Part shown: piece by piece, positions 8,087 through 16,508 of the stretch | Layout of the letters: each line of letters starts with the position of its first letter | Position numbering within the stretch: position 1 is the stretch's first letter | DNA from: JAVKBW01 sp040222995 | Lineage (GTDB): Bacteria > Pseudomonadota > Alphaproteobacteria > UBA8366 > Aestuariispiraceae | Length of the DNA: 64,000 nt | Reading direction: 5' to 3' | Assembly (NCBI GenBank): GCA_040222995.1 | Contig: JAVKBW010000019.1 | Coordinates: 248,001 to 312,000, forward strand | Translations under genes and position numbers: made by a program | Notes under the pieces: generated by a model | The model's database searches: none | Seen by the model: the letters and a program-made list of their open reading frames with translations, nothing else | Told to the model about the DNA's origin: nothing

Positions 8087-9181
8087 GTGCCGACGACCGA
8101 CATCGACAAAATTCACATGCATCAGGCGCTGGTGCTGGCCCGGCGCGGACTGGGGCAGGTCTGGCCAAATCCGGCTGTTGGCGCCATTGTTGTCGATGCC
8201 GAGGGAAAGGTCGTCGGACGCGGCTGGACCCAGCCGGGCGGACGGCCGCACGCGGAAACCGAGGCATTGCGTCGGGCTGGCGCGCACGCGAAGGGCGGCA
8301 CACTGTATGTCAGCCTTGAACCCTGTAATCATCATGGCAAGACACCGCCCTGTACCGAAGCAATTATTGCTGCCGGTATTGCGCGGGTCGTCGCCGGTTG
8401 CACGGACCCGGATGAGCGGGTCTCCGGCAGCGGTTTCAGGCGGCTGAAACAGGCCGGCCTGACGGTTATAGAGGATTGTCTGAAAGACGAGGCGCGCGCC
8501 CTCAATACCGGATTTTTCCGACGAATCGCCGAAGACCGGCCTTTCGTGACACTGAAGCTGGCGACCAGCCTGGATGGCAGGATCGCGACATCGACCGGCG
8601 AAAGTCAGTGGATCACCGGCGACGAGGCGCGGGCCCGGGCGCATCTGTTGCGGGCGGAAAACGATGCGGTGCTGGTCGGCATCGGAACCGTGCTGGCGGA
8701 CGACCCGTCGCTAACCTGCCGTCTGCCCGGATATACAGGACGTCAGCCGGTTCGGCTTGTGCTGGACAGTTCGGCGCGCATGCCGGTGGACGCCGCCATG
8801 CTGGATGACGGCCATCCGGTCTGGCTGGTAACCGGGCAGGGAGCCGACACATCCCGCCTGGAACCGAGGCTGGAAAAAATCGTCAGTTGTCCGACGGACC
8901 GCAACGGCAGAGTCGATATGGGCGTCGCGCTGGCCCTGCTGGCGGAAGAAGGCATTACCCGGATCATGGTCGAAGGCGGCGGCGGCGTTGCCGCCAGCCT
9001 GCTGGCTGCAAATCTGGTGGACACTATCGTCTGGGCGCGGGCCGGCGGGGTGATCGGCGCGGACGGCCTGGCCGCCGTTGCCGGCATTGGCCTCGACAAG
9101 CTGGGCGATATGACGCGCTACCGGCTGGTCTGCCAGGAACGGTGCGGCCCGGATACGCTCGACACGTATTGCGCCTGCTAG
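8087..9181 (+). CDS. ribD: Bifunctional riboflavin biosynthesis deaminase/reductase
   Basis: 364 aa from a GTG start 22 bp after nrdR. N-terminal deaminase domain (residues 1-145): zinc site HAETEAL near residue 49 and PCNHHGKTPPC near residue 78. C-terminal reductase domain (about 150-364): VTLKLATSLDGRIA, then GIGTVLADDPSLTCR and MVEGGGGVAASLL. It deaminates 2,5-diamino-6-ribosylamino-pyrimidinone phosphate and then reduces the ribosyl chain, steps 2 and 3 of riboflavin synthesis. Both active sites are intact. The gene is followed by ribE (23-bp gap). No FMN riboswitch leader was recognised. Confidence 0.96.
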   Translation: MPTTDIDKIHMHQALVLARRGLGQVWPNPAVGAIVVDAEGKVVGRGWTQPGGRPHAETEALRRAGAHAKGGTLYVSLEPCNHHGKTPPCTEAIIAAGIARVVAGCTDPDERVSGSGFRRLKQAGLTVIEDCLKDEARALNTGFFRRIAEDRPFVTLKLATSLDGRIATSTGESQWITGDEARARAHLLRAENDAVLVGIGTVLADDPSLTCRLPGYTGRQPVRLVLDSSARMPVDAAMLDDGHPVWLVTGQGADTSRLEPRLEKIVSCPTDRNGRVDMGVALALLAEEGITRIMVEGGGGVAASLLAANLVDTIVWARAGGVIGADGLAAVAGIGLDKLGDMTRYRLVCQERCGPDTLDTYCAC

Positions 9182-9204
9182 GCGAGTAGTTTAACTCCCC
9201 ATCC

Positions 9205-9828
9205 ATGTTCACAGGCATCATTACAGAGATCGGCGAAGTCCGTTCGATAGAGCAGCGCGGCGATACGCGGTTCGTCATCGCGGCCGCCTACGATATGGAC
9301 GGCGTGGATATCGGCGCATCGATCGCCTGTTCAGGCCCCTGTCTGACCGTGATCGACAAGGCAAACGACCAACCGGGAACGCCCGGCGGCTGGTTTGCCG
9401 TTGATGTCAGCGCGGAAACCCTGTCGAAAACGGTGCTTGAAAAGTGGCAGGTCGGAACCCGTATCAATCTGGAGCGGGCGCTGAAAGTCGGTGACGAACT
9501 GGGCGGCCACATCGTTTCAGGCCATATCGACGGCTTGGCGCAGGTCGAGGACATCCGGCCGGAAGGCGACAGCCTTCGGTTTACCTTTATCGCGCCGGAT
9601 ACCCTGGCCCGGTTTATCGCCCCGAAAGGATCGGTCGCGCTGGACGGCGTGTCGCTGACGGTGAACGAGGTGGATGGTGCTCGCTTCGGCGTCAACATAA
9701 TCCCGCATACCGCCGAAAGAACGACAATCGGCGGCCTGAAATCGGGCGATCCGGTTCATATTGAGATCGATCCCCTGGCCCGTTATGTTGCGCGCCTTCT
9801 AGAAACAGGAACCCCAAGCAATGGCTGA
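9205..9828 (+). CDS. ribE: Riboflavin synthase, alpha subunit
   Basis: 207 aa with the two tandem lumazine-binding repeats of the family: repeat 1 begins MFTGIITEIGEV, repeat 2 begins at about residue 98 with GHIVSGHIDGLAQV. It dismutates two 6,7-dimethyl-8-ribityllumazine molecules to riboflavin and the pyrimidine precursor. The 3' end overlaps the ribH start by 8 nt, indicating translational coupling. The ribBA gene that often sits between ribE and ribH in alphaproteobacteria is absent here and must be elsewhere. Confidence 0.95.
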   Translation: MFTGIITEIGEVRSIEQRGDTRFVIAAAYDMDGVDIGASIACSGPCLTVIDKANDQPGTPGGWFAVDVSAETLSKTVLEKWQVGTRINLERALKVGDELGGHIVSGHIDGLAQVEDIRPEGDSLRFTFIAPDTLARFIAPKGSVALDGVSLTVNEVDGARFGVNIIPHTAERTTIGGLKSGDPVHIEIDPLARYVARLLETGTPSNG

Positions 9829-10285
9829 CCATTCGCCGCATATCCTTGTGATCGAAGCCCGGTTCTACGAGGACCTGGCGGATGAACTGGCCGCCGGTGC
9901 GCTGGAAGCGCTGGAAGCCGGCGGCGCGACCTATGAACGGATGGCGGTTCCCGGCGCGTTCGAAATTCCGGCCGCCGTTTCTTATGCCCTGACGCATCAG
10001 GAACTGGAAGACCGCCATGTTTACGATGGATATGTTACGCTCGGTTGCGTTATCCGGGGCGAGACCACGCACTACGACTATGTCTGCGGCGAGAGCGCCC
10101 GGGGGCTTATGAACCTGGCAACCGATTTCGGCCTTGCGCTCGGTTACGGTATTCTGACGGTCGAGAACGAGGAGCAGGCCTGGGAACGGGCTAAACGTGA
10201 TCGCAAGAACAAGGGCGGGGCGGTTGCCAATGCGTGTCTTGCGATGATCGAACACAAGAACCGCTTCGGCCTCTATCCGAGATAG
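9821..10285 (+). CDS. ribH: 6,7-dimethyl-8-ribityllumazine synthase
   Basis: 154 aa. Condenses the ribityl-pyrimidine and 3,4-dihydroxybutanone 4-phosphate; forms icosahedral or pentameric shells. The PGAFEIPAAVSYAL segment and GCVIRGETTHYDYVCGE, which carries the catalytic histidine, are family signatures, and GILTVENEEQAWERA fits the C-terminal part. It overlaps ribE by 8 nt and precedes nusB by 21 bp. Confidence 0.96.
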   Translation: MADHSPHILVIEARFYEDLADELAAGALEALEAGGATYERMAVPGAFEIPAAVSYALTHQELEDRHVYDGYVTLGCVIRGETTHYDYVCGESARGLMNLATDFGLALGYGILTVENEEQAWERAKRDRKNKGGAVANACLAMIEHKNRFGLYPR

Positions 10286-10306
10286 ACCAGACAGGCAGGC
10301 AGGTTA

Positions 10307-10792
10307 ATGTCCAGACCCAAATCAACCGGCCAGAAACGCAGAGCCTCGCGGCTTGCCGCGGTGCAGGCCCTGTACGAGGTCGATCTGACGGAACACCCTG
10401 CGTCGATGGTGATCGACGCCTATGCCCAGGCCGGTTATCTGGCGACCCTGGATGAAGGCGGGCAGTCACAGGCCGAGGCCGACCTGTTCACCGATATCGT
10501 GCGCGGTGTCGCGACGCGCCGGGTCGATCTGGACGGCATGCTGCAGTCCTGCCTGCAGGAAAACCGGACGGTCGAGCGGATGGAGCCGATCCTGCGGGCG
10601 ATCCTGCGCAGCGGGTCCTACGAATTGTCGGCCCGGGGCGATATTGACGCCGCGCTGACGATCGGCGAGTACGTGGCTCTGGCGCATGCGTTCTTCGACG
10701 GTCCGGAACCGAAAATCGTCAACGGCGTACTGGAACGGCTGGCCCGCACCCTGCGGCCGGACGATTTCGAAGTGACGGCGGATGCCGGGTGA
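10307..10792 (+). CDS. nusB: Transcription antitermination factor NusB
   Basis: 161 aa, all-helical RNA-binding protein that with NusE (S10) binds boxA of rRNA leaders. The start SRLAAVQALYEVDLT and the C-terminal GDIDAALTIGEYVALAHAFFDGPEPKIVNGVLERLAR are diagnostic of the family. Its 3' end overlaps thiL by 11 nt. Position after ribH is the standard alphaproteobacterial order. Confidence 0.95.
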   Translation: MSRPKSTGQKRRASRLAAVQALYEVDLTEHPASMVIDAYAQAGYLATLDEGGQSQAEADLFTDIVRGVATRRVDLDGMLQSCLQENRTVERMEPILRAILRSGSYELSARGDIDAALTIGEYVALAHAFFDGPEPKIVNGVLERLARTLRPDDFEVTADAG

Positions 10793-11783
10793 TTCCGAAA
10801 AGCCGGCCCGGCCCGGTGAATTCGATCTGATCGACCGGTATTTCAAGCCGCTTGCGACATCTTTGCCCGGCGCGTTCGGCCTGACCGACGATGCGGCGAC
10901 GATCTGCCCGGCCGACGGAAACGAATTCGTCGTCACCACCGACACGATTGTCGAAACAGTGCACTATCTGGGCGGTGAAACGCCGGGAAATGTCGCCGCG
11001 AAACTGATGCGGGTGAACCTGTCCGATCTCGCCGCCAAGGGGGCGGTGCCTGCCGCCTACAGCCTTAATCTGGCCCTGTCGGCCAAGATTGACGATGCCT
11101 GGCTGCTGGCGTTTTCCGCCGGTCTGGCGGCGGAACAGGAAGAATTCGGCATTGGTCTGCTGGGCGGCGATACGGTGTCGACGACGGGGCCTTTGGTCTT
11201 GACGATTACGGCGATGGGCGAAGTCGCGCGCGGCACGGCATTGCACCGGTTCGGCGCGAATCCGGGCGACCGGCTGTTTGTGACCGGCACCATCGGCGAC
11301 GGTGCGCTCGGCCTACTGGCGGCGACCTACAAGCTGGCGGATCTGGATCAGGCGGAAAACGACTATCTGCGGAACCGCTACGAACGGCCTGACCCGCGCG
11401 TCACCGTCGGTCCGAAACTGATCGGCCTGGCGACGGCGGCAATGGACGTTTCAGACGGGCTGATTGCCGATTGCACCCATATGGCGGTTGCCTCCGGCCT
11501 TGCCGCGACAATCGATACCATTACCGTGCCATTGTCCGATGCGGCGGCGACCGCCATTGCGATGGACCCGGACCTGCTGGAAACTGCGCTGACCGGCGGC
11601 GACGATTATGAAATCCTGTTTGCCGCGCCGGAATCGCGGCGCGGGCAGATTGCGGAACTGGCGGCGGAAACCGGCGTGCCGATCACCGAGATCGGATCGC
11701 TTGTGAAAGGCTCGGGCGTTGTCGCCCGCGATGCCGACGGTAATGCCGTCTCATTCGCCAAACCGGGCTATCTGCACGGTTAG
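10782..11783 (+). CDS. thiL: Thiamine-monophosphate kinase
   Basis: 333 aa, PurM/AIR-synthase-like fold. It phosphorylates thiamine phosphate to thiamine diphosphate with ATP and Mg2+. Seen: GEFDLIDRYFKPL at the N-terminus, GLTDDAATI and VVTTDTIVETVHYL for metal/ATP binding, LMRVNLSDLAAKGAVP, GLLGGDTVSTTGPLVLTITAMGEV, and AMDVSDGLIAD near residue 220. Complete length. Starts inside the nusB end (11-nt overlap), consistent with coupling. The thiamine diphosphate it makes is used by the ThDP enzyme at 46713. Confidence 0.96.
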   Translation: MPGDSEKPARPGEFDLIDRYFKPLATSLPGAFGLTDDAATICPADGNEFVVTTDTIVETVHYLGGETPGNVAAKLMRVNLSDLAAKGAVPAAYSLNLALSAKIDDAWLLAFSAGLAAEQEEFGIGLLGGDTVSTTGPLVLTITAMGEVARGTALHRFGANPGDRLFVTGTIGDGALGLLAATYKLADLDQAENDYLRNRYERPDPRVTVGPKLIGLATAAMDVSDGLIADCTHMAVASGLAATIDTITVPLSDAAATAIAMDPDLLETALTGGDDYEILFAAPESRRGQIAELAAETGVPITEIGSLVKGSGVVARDADGNAVSFAKPGYLHG

Positions 11784-11796
11784 ACCGGCTGGCTCT

Positions 11797-12204
11797 TCAG
11801 GACGTTTCAGACAATGCCGCATTGGTTGCCGAGGTGTCGCTACCGAGCGGATCTTCACCGTAGTTGTTGGAACCGCGTGTACCCGGCAGCACTAATAGCA
11901 CCAGCAGCCAGATTGTACCGATCACGGGTATTAGACTGATCAGAACCCACCAGCCAGATCTGTCCGTATCGTGCAATCGTCTTACAGTGACCGCCAGGGA
12001 TGGCAGGAACAGCACAAGAACGATGACAATCGAAACCGTGTTGAGGGCCTGCAGGGAAGATGCGGAGTACAGCGACCCACCGATCACCGCGAATACAAGG
12101 TTGACGATAAAGTACAGCAGTGCGAACAGCCAGTACTCCTTGCGCCGCGCCCGCCCGGTGAATGTGGCGTACTTTTTTGTGATGCACTGAATTGCCAAAT
12201 CCAT
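11797..12204 (-). CDS. DUF805 inner-membrane protein (copy 1)
   Basis: 135 aa. N-terminal FTGRARRKEYWLFALLYFIV motif, then about four membrane segments, with the conserved AVTVRRLHDTDRSGWWVLISLIPVIG in the middle and a C-terminal LPGTRGSNNYGEDPL. These are the hallmarks of DUF805 (YhaH/YhaI-like), whose function is unknown. It is convergent with thiL and lies 103 bp downstream of a paralogue with the same architecture. Confidence 0.92.
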   Translation of the reverse strand: MDLAIQCITKKYATFTGRARRKEYWLFALLYFIVNLVFAVIGGSLYSASSLQALNTVSIVIVLVLFLPSLAVTVRRLHDTDRSGWWVLISLIPVIGTIWLLVLLVLPGTRGSNNYGEDPLGSDTSATNAALSETS

Positions 12205-12307
12205 TATCTAGCATCCTTAAATAGTTTAGTCGGGTTTTATACAGCCAATACTAATACGGGCTTGTATGTATTGGCAATTGCAGTTGCCGATTAGCTGCCA
12301 TTCGATT

Positions 12308-12721
12308 TCAAACGGTCCGCCCCAGTGCGTTTAACACTTCCTGCCGGGGCGTCGTGTGGGAAATAGGGTCGTCACCATAGTCGTTAGGGCCGTGTGTGCC
12401 GGGCAATAGCATCAGCACGAACAGCCAAAGCCAGCCGATAACCGGAATAAACCCCAGCAGGTAACACCAGCCGGAATGATCGGTATCATGCAGCCGCCGG
12501 ACCGTAACCGAAATGGACGGGATGATCATCAGCAGCAGGTAAATCAGCGAGACCATGCCGATATCCGTCGGGTAGCGCGCCGGACTGATCCATCCGTCGA
12601 CGCCGCCGGCGGCGAAGCCCAGAAGGACGCTGAGCAGACAGAATGTCCAGTATTCCAGCCGTCGCGCACGGCCATCAAACGCGGCATACCGAACCGTAAG
12701 GCATCCAAACGCGTACCGCAT
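12308..12721 (-). CDS. DUF805 inner-membrane protein (copy 2)
   Basis: 137 aa, same plan as its neighbour: AFDGRARRLEYWTFCLLSVLL, four predicted membrane helices, VTVRRLHDTDHSGWCYLLGFIPVIGW, LPGTHGPNDYGDDPI. The paralogues clearly arose by duplication but have diverged substantially outside these motifs. Same strand, upstream of copy 1, so they may be cotranscribed. Function unknown. Confidence 0.92.
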   Translation of the reverse strand: MRYAFGCLTVRYAAFDGRARRLEYWTFCLLSVLLGFAAGGVDGWISPARYPTDIGMVSLIYLLLMIIPSISVTVRRLHDTDHSGWCYLLGFIPVIGWLWLFVLMLLPGTHGPNDYGDDPISHTTPRQEVLNALGRTV

Positions 12722-12871
12722 AGCCTAAACCCGGAAATGGGAGCATCGTCGCAGTAAGGGGCCGGACCATCCCACCATCAACAGCCGATGCCTAAAATAA
12801 CCGGCAAATCTATAGAAAACACACGATAATCGATTGGCGGCCGGCAGCGTGCCGACGCCGGCAGGGGCGGT

Positions 12872-13339
12872 CTAACCGGCGGTGACAGCCACGGCAAGGC
12901 CCACTTTCTTTCTGCTCATCACGACGGATGTGCGAAAGCGGCGCACATTCGCGTCGCCGAAGAAGAGACGGTGTGTCAGTGCTTCATAATCATCCATATC
13001 GCGCGCTGTGCAGACCAGACAAAAGTCGGCCTCTCCGGTGATGTAGTAGCATTGCTGAACCTGTGCTTCGGCTGTGGCCCGCTTGGTAAATTCCTCGAGC
13101 TGATCCAGTCGTTCGCGTTCAAGTTCGACCATGACAACAAATGTCATGGATTGACCCGCACGTGTCGGGTCGACCAGCACGACTTCTTGCGAGATGACTC
13201 CATCGTCTTTCAACCGTTTCAGGTGCCGTTGAACCGTGGCGGTTGAAAGACCGGTCATCTCGGAAAGCGTCTCCAGGCCGATACGGGCATTCTCCTGAAG
13301 CGCGTTGATAAGAACAGCATCTGTTTTTGTGATTTTCAT
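12872..13339 (-). CDS. Lrp/AsnC-family transcriptional regulator
   Basis: 155 aa. An N-terminal helix-turn-helix (residues 3-60: DAVLINALQENARIGLETLSEMTGLSTATVQRHLKRL) is joined to an AsnC ligand-binding/RAM domain (about 70-145) containing CYYITGEADFCLVCTARDMDDYEAL. Such regulators bind an amino acid and often control an adjacent transporter or enzyme; here the divergent neighbour is the exported VPLPA-CTERM protein, which is not an obvious target. No specific effector can be inferred. Confidence 0.9.
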   Translation of the reverse strand: MKITKTDAVLINALQENARIGLETLSEMTGLSTATVQRHLKRLKDDGVISQEVVLVDPTRAGQSMTFVVMVELERERLDQLEEFTKRATAEAQVQQCYYITGEADFCLVCTARDMDDYEALTHRLFFGDANVRRFRTSVVMSRKKVGLAVAVTAG

Positions 13340-13472
13340 TTTTCATCCAGGGGAAAAAATAGAGAAATTATATCGGAATTTTACGATCTTTGTCCTGATC
13401 AAATCAAAATTAGGGGATAGTCTTTCAACAATCGAGCTTGGGGGCTGATATTCGATCGGAAAAGGAAAATAC

Positions 13473-14240
13473 ATGATAATCGGATTATTGAAACGTAGTG
13501 CCAATTTCTTGGTGTTCGTTGTTGGCATTACCCTGGCCGCCGTTTCGGCCCAGGCGGCAACGGTTTCTTTCACAAGCGAACTGATTGGCCTGCCGGGGTC
13601 GACCAAAACAGCCAGTGTGCAGAAGTTCGATACGTCGCTGGGTACGCTCAATTTCGTGCAGATTTCCTACGATCTGACCTCACTGCTAAGTATCAAGTAC
13701 GAAAACGAAAGTTTTTCGACGGCAACGGCGGTCATCGATCCCAATACACTGACCGTTAGGGGGCATGATCCTGACGGTTTTTTCGGCACGGAAAATCAGT
13801 TTCTCGATGACGGGGATATCGGCGGGAGTTTTGATGTTGGACCTGCATCCGCATTGGGTAACTTTGTCTTCCCCGGAGAGCGTACGGTCAGTGTTCAGGT
13901 TAACGTTCAACGCGGCTTCGATTCCCGGGGAACGATATTTGCAAATACGACGTTTGGCGACTTCAGCACTGCAGCCTATGTCGGCTCCGGTAACTTTGAC
14001 TTTAATTTTTCGGCCTCGACGAACGGGCCGCTGGTTCTCAGCGGCTTATTGCCGGCGTTGGATTTTTTCGGGCAACCGCAAGACCTGACGCCGAGTCTGA
14101 CCGGTACGGTATCCGTGACCTATGACTTCACCGAAGCTGTCGTCTCCACTGTACCCGTGCCGGCATCGCTGCCGCTAATGGCGCTCAGCCTTGCAGGGAT
14201 CGGGGTATTGGCCCGCCGGCGCAGGGCAAACAGGCCGTAG
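13473..14240 (+). CDS. Exported protein with VPLPA-CTERM sorting signal
   Basis: 255 aa. An N-terminal signal peptide (ending about AAVSAQAA) precedes a beta-rich, serine/threonine/asparagine-rich body without known enzymatic motif. The C-terminus has the tripartite sorting tag: VPVPASLPLMALSLAGIGVLARRRR, that is the VPxPAS motif, a hydrophobic helix and an arginine cluster. PEP-CTERM/VPLPA-CTERM proteins are processed by exosortases and are often tied to exopolysaccharide or biofilm matrix. No exosortase is in this window. Followed by a hairpin terminator. Predicted surface or periplasmic location. Confidence 0.85.
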   Translation: MIIGLLKRSANFLVFVVGITLAAVSAQAATVSFTSELIGLPGSTKTASVQKFDTSLGTLNFVQISYDLTSLLSIKYENESFSTATAVIDPNTLTVRGHDPDGFFGTENQFLDDGDIGGSFDVGPASALGNFVFPGERTVSVQVNVQRGFDSRGTIFANTTFGDFSTAAYVGSGNFDFNFSASTNGPLVLSGLLPALDFFGQPQDLTPSLTGTVSVTYDFTEAVVSTVPVPASLPLMALSLAGIGVLARRRRANRP

Positions 14241-14262
14241 ACGCCTTTATAAACAACTAACC

Positions 14263-14287
14263 ACAGCCGCCTTCGGGCGGCTGTTTC
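14263..14287 (+). terminator. Rho-independent terminator after the VPLPA-CTERM gene
   Basis: 9-bp stem ACAGCCGCC / GGCGGCTGT closed by a TTCG tetraloop and followed by a short T-run, 22 bp after the stop codon. Confidence 0.8.
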
Positions 14288-14517
14288 CGTTTGCGGCGCC
14301 ACAAGTTTGCAGTAACTGCGGCTTTAAATTGCGCAAAAAAATGCATAGCCGGAGTATCCTGAAATGTCTCGCCGCACTACTCCGGGAGACCTGCAGGTTA
14401 AGTGGCATTCCTGATCTTACCCCTTTGCCGGAGAAGGCGCGAGACAACTATAGAACGGCTTGGCGATCAGGGCGTTGCCTCTTGCGTTCCAAAACGGTTC
14501 GGTCTTTATGAAGGATC

Positions 14518-14967
14518 ATGAAGAAAATGATCCTCATCGTGCTGCCGTTGTTACTGCTTCTGGGTGGTGGCGGCGGCGCGGCCTATTACTTCCTGATGAT
14601 GAAGCCAGCCGAAGAAACAGCGGAGCCGGAACCGCCGCCACCGCCGGTCGACCCGGTGCTGGTGGAAATCGACGCCATGACGATTCCGGTTATCCGGCAG
14701 GGGTCGGTCCGGAAATATGTTATGGTGAAAGTGACGTTTCAGGTTGCCGATCAGGATGCACGGCAATTGACGTTGACCGTCATGCCCCGCATCAAGGATC
14801 AGATGTACAGCGCATTGCACCGCTATTTCGCCTCTATTCCGCTCGATGCGCCGATAAGCACGCAGACGATCAAAAAGTTCATTTCAAAAATCGCCGTAAA
14901 GAATCTCGGGGCGGAAAACTTCAATCGGGTGCTGATTGAAGGCGTTTACGAAAAGCAGGGCGGTTAG
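14518..14967 (+). CDS. FliL-family flagellar basal-body-associated protein
   Basis: 149 aa. One N-terminal membrane helix (MILIVLPLLLLLGGGGGAAYYFLM), a proline/glutamate-rich linker (EPEPPPPPVDP), then a periplasmic domain of about 100 residues with VDPVLVEIDAMTIPVI, KVTFQVADQDARQL and a C-terminal NFNRVLIEGVY. This is the FliL architecture: inner-membrane protein surrounding stator units and supporting motor torque. No other flagellar gene is nearby, so it may be an orphan FliL paralogue, as alphaproteobacteria often carry, rather than the main fliL. Confidence 0.75.
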   Translation: MKKMILIVLPLLLLLGGGGGAAYYFLMMKPAEETAEPEPPPPPVDPVLVEIDAMTIPVIRQGSVRKYVMVKVTFQVADQDARQLTLTVMPRIKDQMYSALHRYFASIPLDAPISTQTIKKFISKIAVKNLGAENFNRVLIEGVYEKQGG

Positions 14968-15061
14968 CACCGGCGCGCGAGACCAATTATCGCTGGGCAA
15001 GAGCGGCGTCGACCGATAACTGATGCGGGCGACGATGATTTCATCGGGACGGATATTCCGA

Positions 15062-16318
15062 ATGGCAGAGGCAGTAACAGAAACCACACCGGCAAGCCTG
15101 CCGCACATGCGCCGCAATGTCTTTCTGCTTGCGGTGTGTCTCGCCCTGTCATTCACGGGGTCAAGCCTGACAATGGTCGTAACCGCGCTGGCGGCGTCGA
15201 TGCTGGCGGACCCGACACACATCTACCGTCTACCTGTGTTTGGCGATATCAGCGAACCGGCGCTCGCGACCCTTCCTTTGTCGCTTATGTTCGTCGGCAC
15301 CGTGTCGATGACCATTCCCGCCTCGATGTTCATGCGCCGGTTCGGCAGGCGGTCAGGTTTTTCCTTCGGGCAGATGATCGGTATCACGGCGGCGTTGATT
15401 TCTGCCTATGCAATCTATGTGCACGAATTCTGGCTGCTTGTCCTCGGCGGTTTCATTCTGGGCATGCATAACGGTGTCTGGCAGTACATCCGGTTCGCGG
15501 CGGCGGAAGTCGCCGACGATGCGTTTCGCAGCAAGGCGATTTCGCTGGTGATGGCCAGCGGCGTATTCGCGGCCATAGCGGGGCCGGAAATAGCCAAATT
15601 CACGCGGGAAGGGATGGGCCCGTACCTGTTTGCCGGGTCGTATCTATCCATCGTGGCCTTGTGTCTCCTGTCGATCTGCGTTTTGCAATTCGTTCGAATT
15701 CCACCGCTCACCGCGACCCAGCGCAAGCAGACGGGCCGGCCGATGCGGGAAATCGCCAGGCAACCCGCATTCATCGTCGCCGTGCTGTCGGCGATGCTCG
15801 GTTATTCGACGATGTCGCTGGTGATGACCGCGACGCCGCTGGCCATGGCGTTCTGCGGCTTCGGATTCGGGGATACGGCGTCGGTTATCCAGTGGCACGT
15901 GCTGGCGATGTTCGCGCCGAGTTTCGTGACCGGCCACATCATCCGTAAAATCGGCGTCCTGGCCGTGATCAAGATCGGCACGTTGCTTGGTTTCGCCTGT
16001 ATCGCGGTGACACTCTCGGGAATCGATCTTGCAAATTTCGGCGTAGGCCTCGTGTTGCTCGGCCTGTGCTGGAATTTCATGTTCGTCGGCGGTACGACCC
16101 TGCTGACGGAAACCTACCGGCCCGAGGAACGCAACCGGGTGCAGGGCATAAACGATTTTCTTGTTTTCGGCATGGTCTCGATCGCCAGCCTTTCTGCGGG
16201 GTTGTTGCAGGCGCTGGTCGGTTGGGATGCTGTGAATATGGTCGTTGTTGCGCCGATCGGCATCGTGTTGGCCGCTGCATTGTGGCTTCGCTTCAGCGGT
16301 AATCGCCGGGCTGTGTAG
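15062..16318 (+). CDS. Major facilitator superfamily transporter
   Basis: 418 aa with about twelve hydrophobic segments. The loop after helix 2 reads FMRRFGRRSGF, a version of the MFS G-x-x-x-D/R-R-x-G-R-R signature, and the second half contains HIIRKIGVLAVIKIG at the equivalent place. Another landmark is VGGTTLLTETYRPEERNRVQGINDF. Substrate cannot be inferred; similar proteins are annotated as general permeases. I chose the ATG at 15062 rather than 15023, as the first helix begins soon after it. A terminator follows the gene. Confidence 0.85.
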   Translation: MAEAVTETTPASLPHMRRNVFLLAVCLALSFTGSSLTMVVTALAASMLADPTHIYRLPVFGDISEPALATLPLSLMFVGTVSMTIPASMFMRRFGRRSGFSFGQMIGITAALISAYAIYVHEFWLLVLGGFILGMHNGVWQYIRFAAAEVADDAFRSKAISLVMASGVFAAIAGPEIAKFTREGMGPYLFAGSYLSIVALCLLSICVLQFVRIPPLTATQRKQTGRPMREIARQPAFIVAVLSAMLGYSTMSLVMTATPLAMAFCGFGFGDTASVIQWHVLAMFAPSFVTGHIIRKIGVLAVIKIGTLLGFACIAVTLSGIDLANFGVGLVLLGLCWNFMFVGGTTLLTETYRPEERNRVQGINDFLVFGMVSIASLSAGLLQALVGWDAVNMVVVAPIGIVLAAALWLRFSGNRRAV

Positions 16319-16382
16319 CAGTGTTGGCCAGCCTGCCTTGTCAAGGCATGGGTCATCCCTTATGTTCCCGCCGATTTTCAGG

Positions 16383-16412
16383 GTATCCGCCCAACCCGGG
16401 CGGATACTTTTT
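16383..16412 (+). terminator. Rho-independent terminator after the MFS gene
   Basis: Perfect 10-bp stem GTATCCGCCC / GGGCGGATAC, 5-nt loop, TTTTT tail; 64 bp after the MFS stop codon and about 100 bp before hppA. Confidence 0.88.
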
Positions 16413-16508
16413 GGGAGGGGCACCGGTTGGTCTCGGGTCCGGTCAAAAGAAGGCCCGGTCCGGTCGCTGTTCTGTCATGACACTAATCATGGGAAGGATG
16501 TATTGGGC

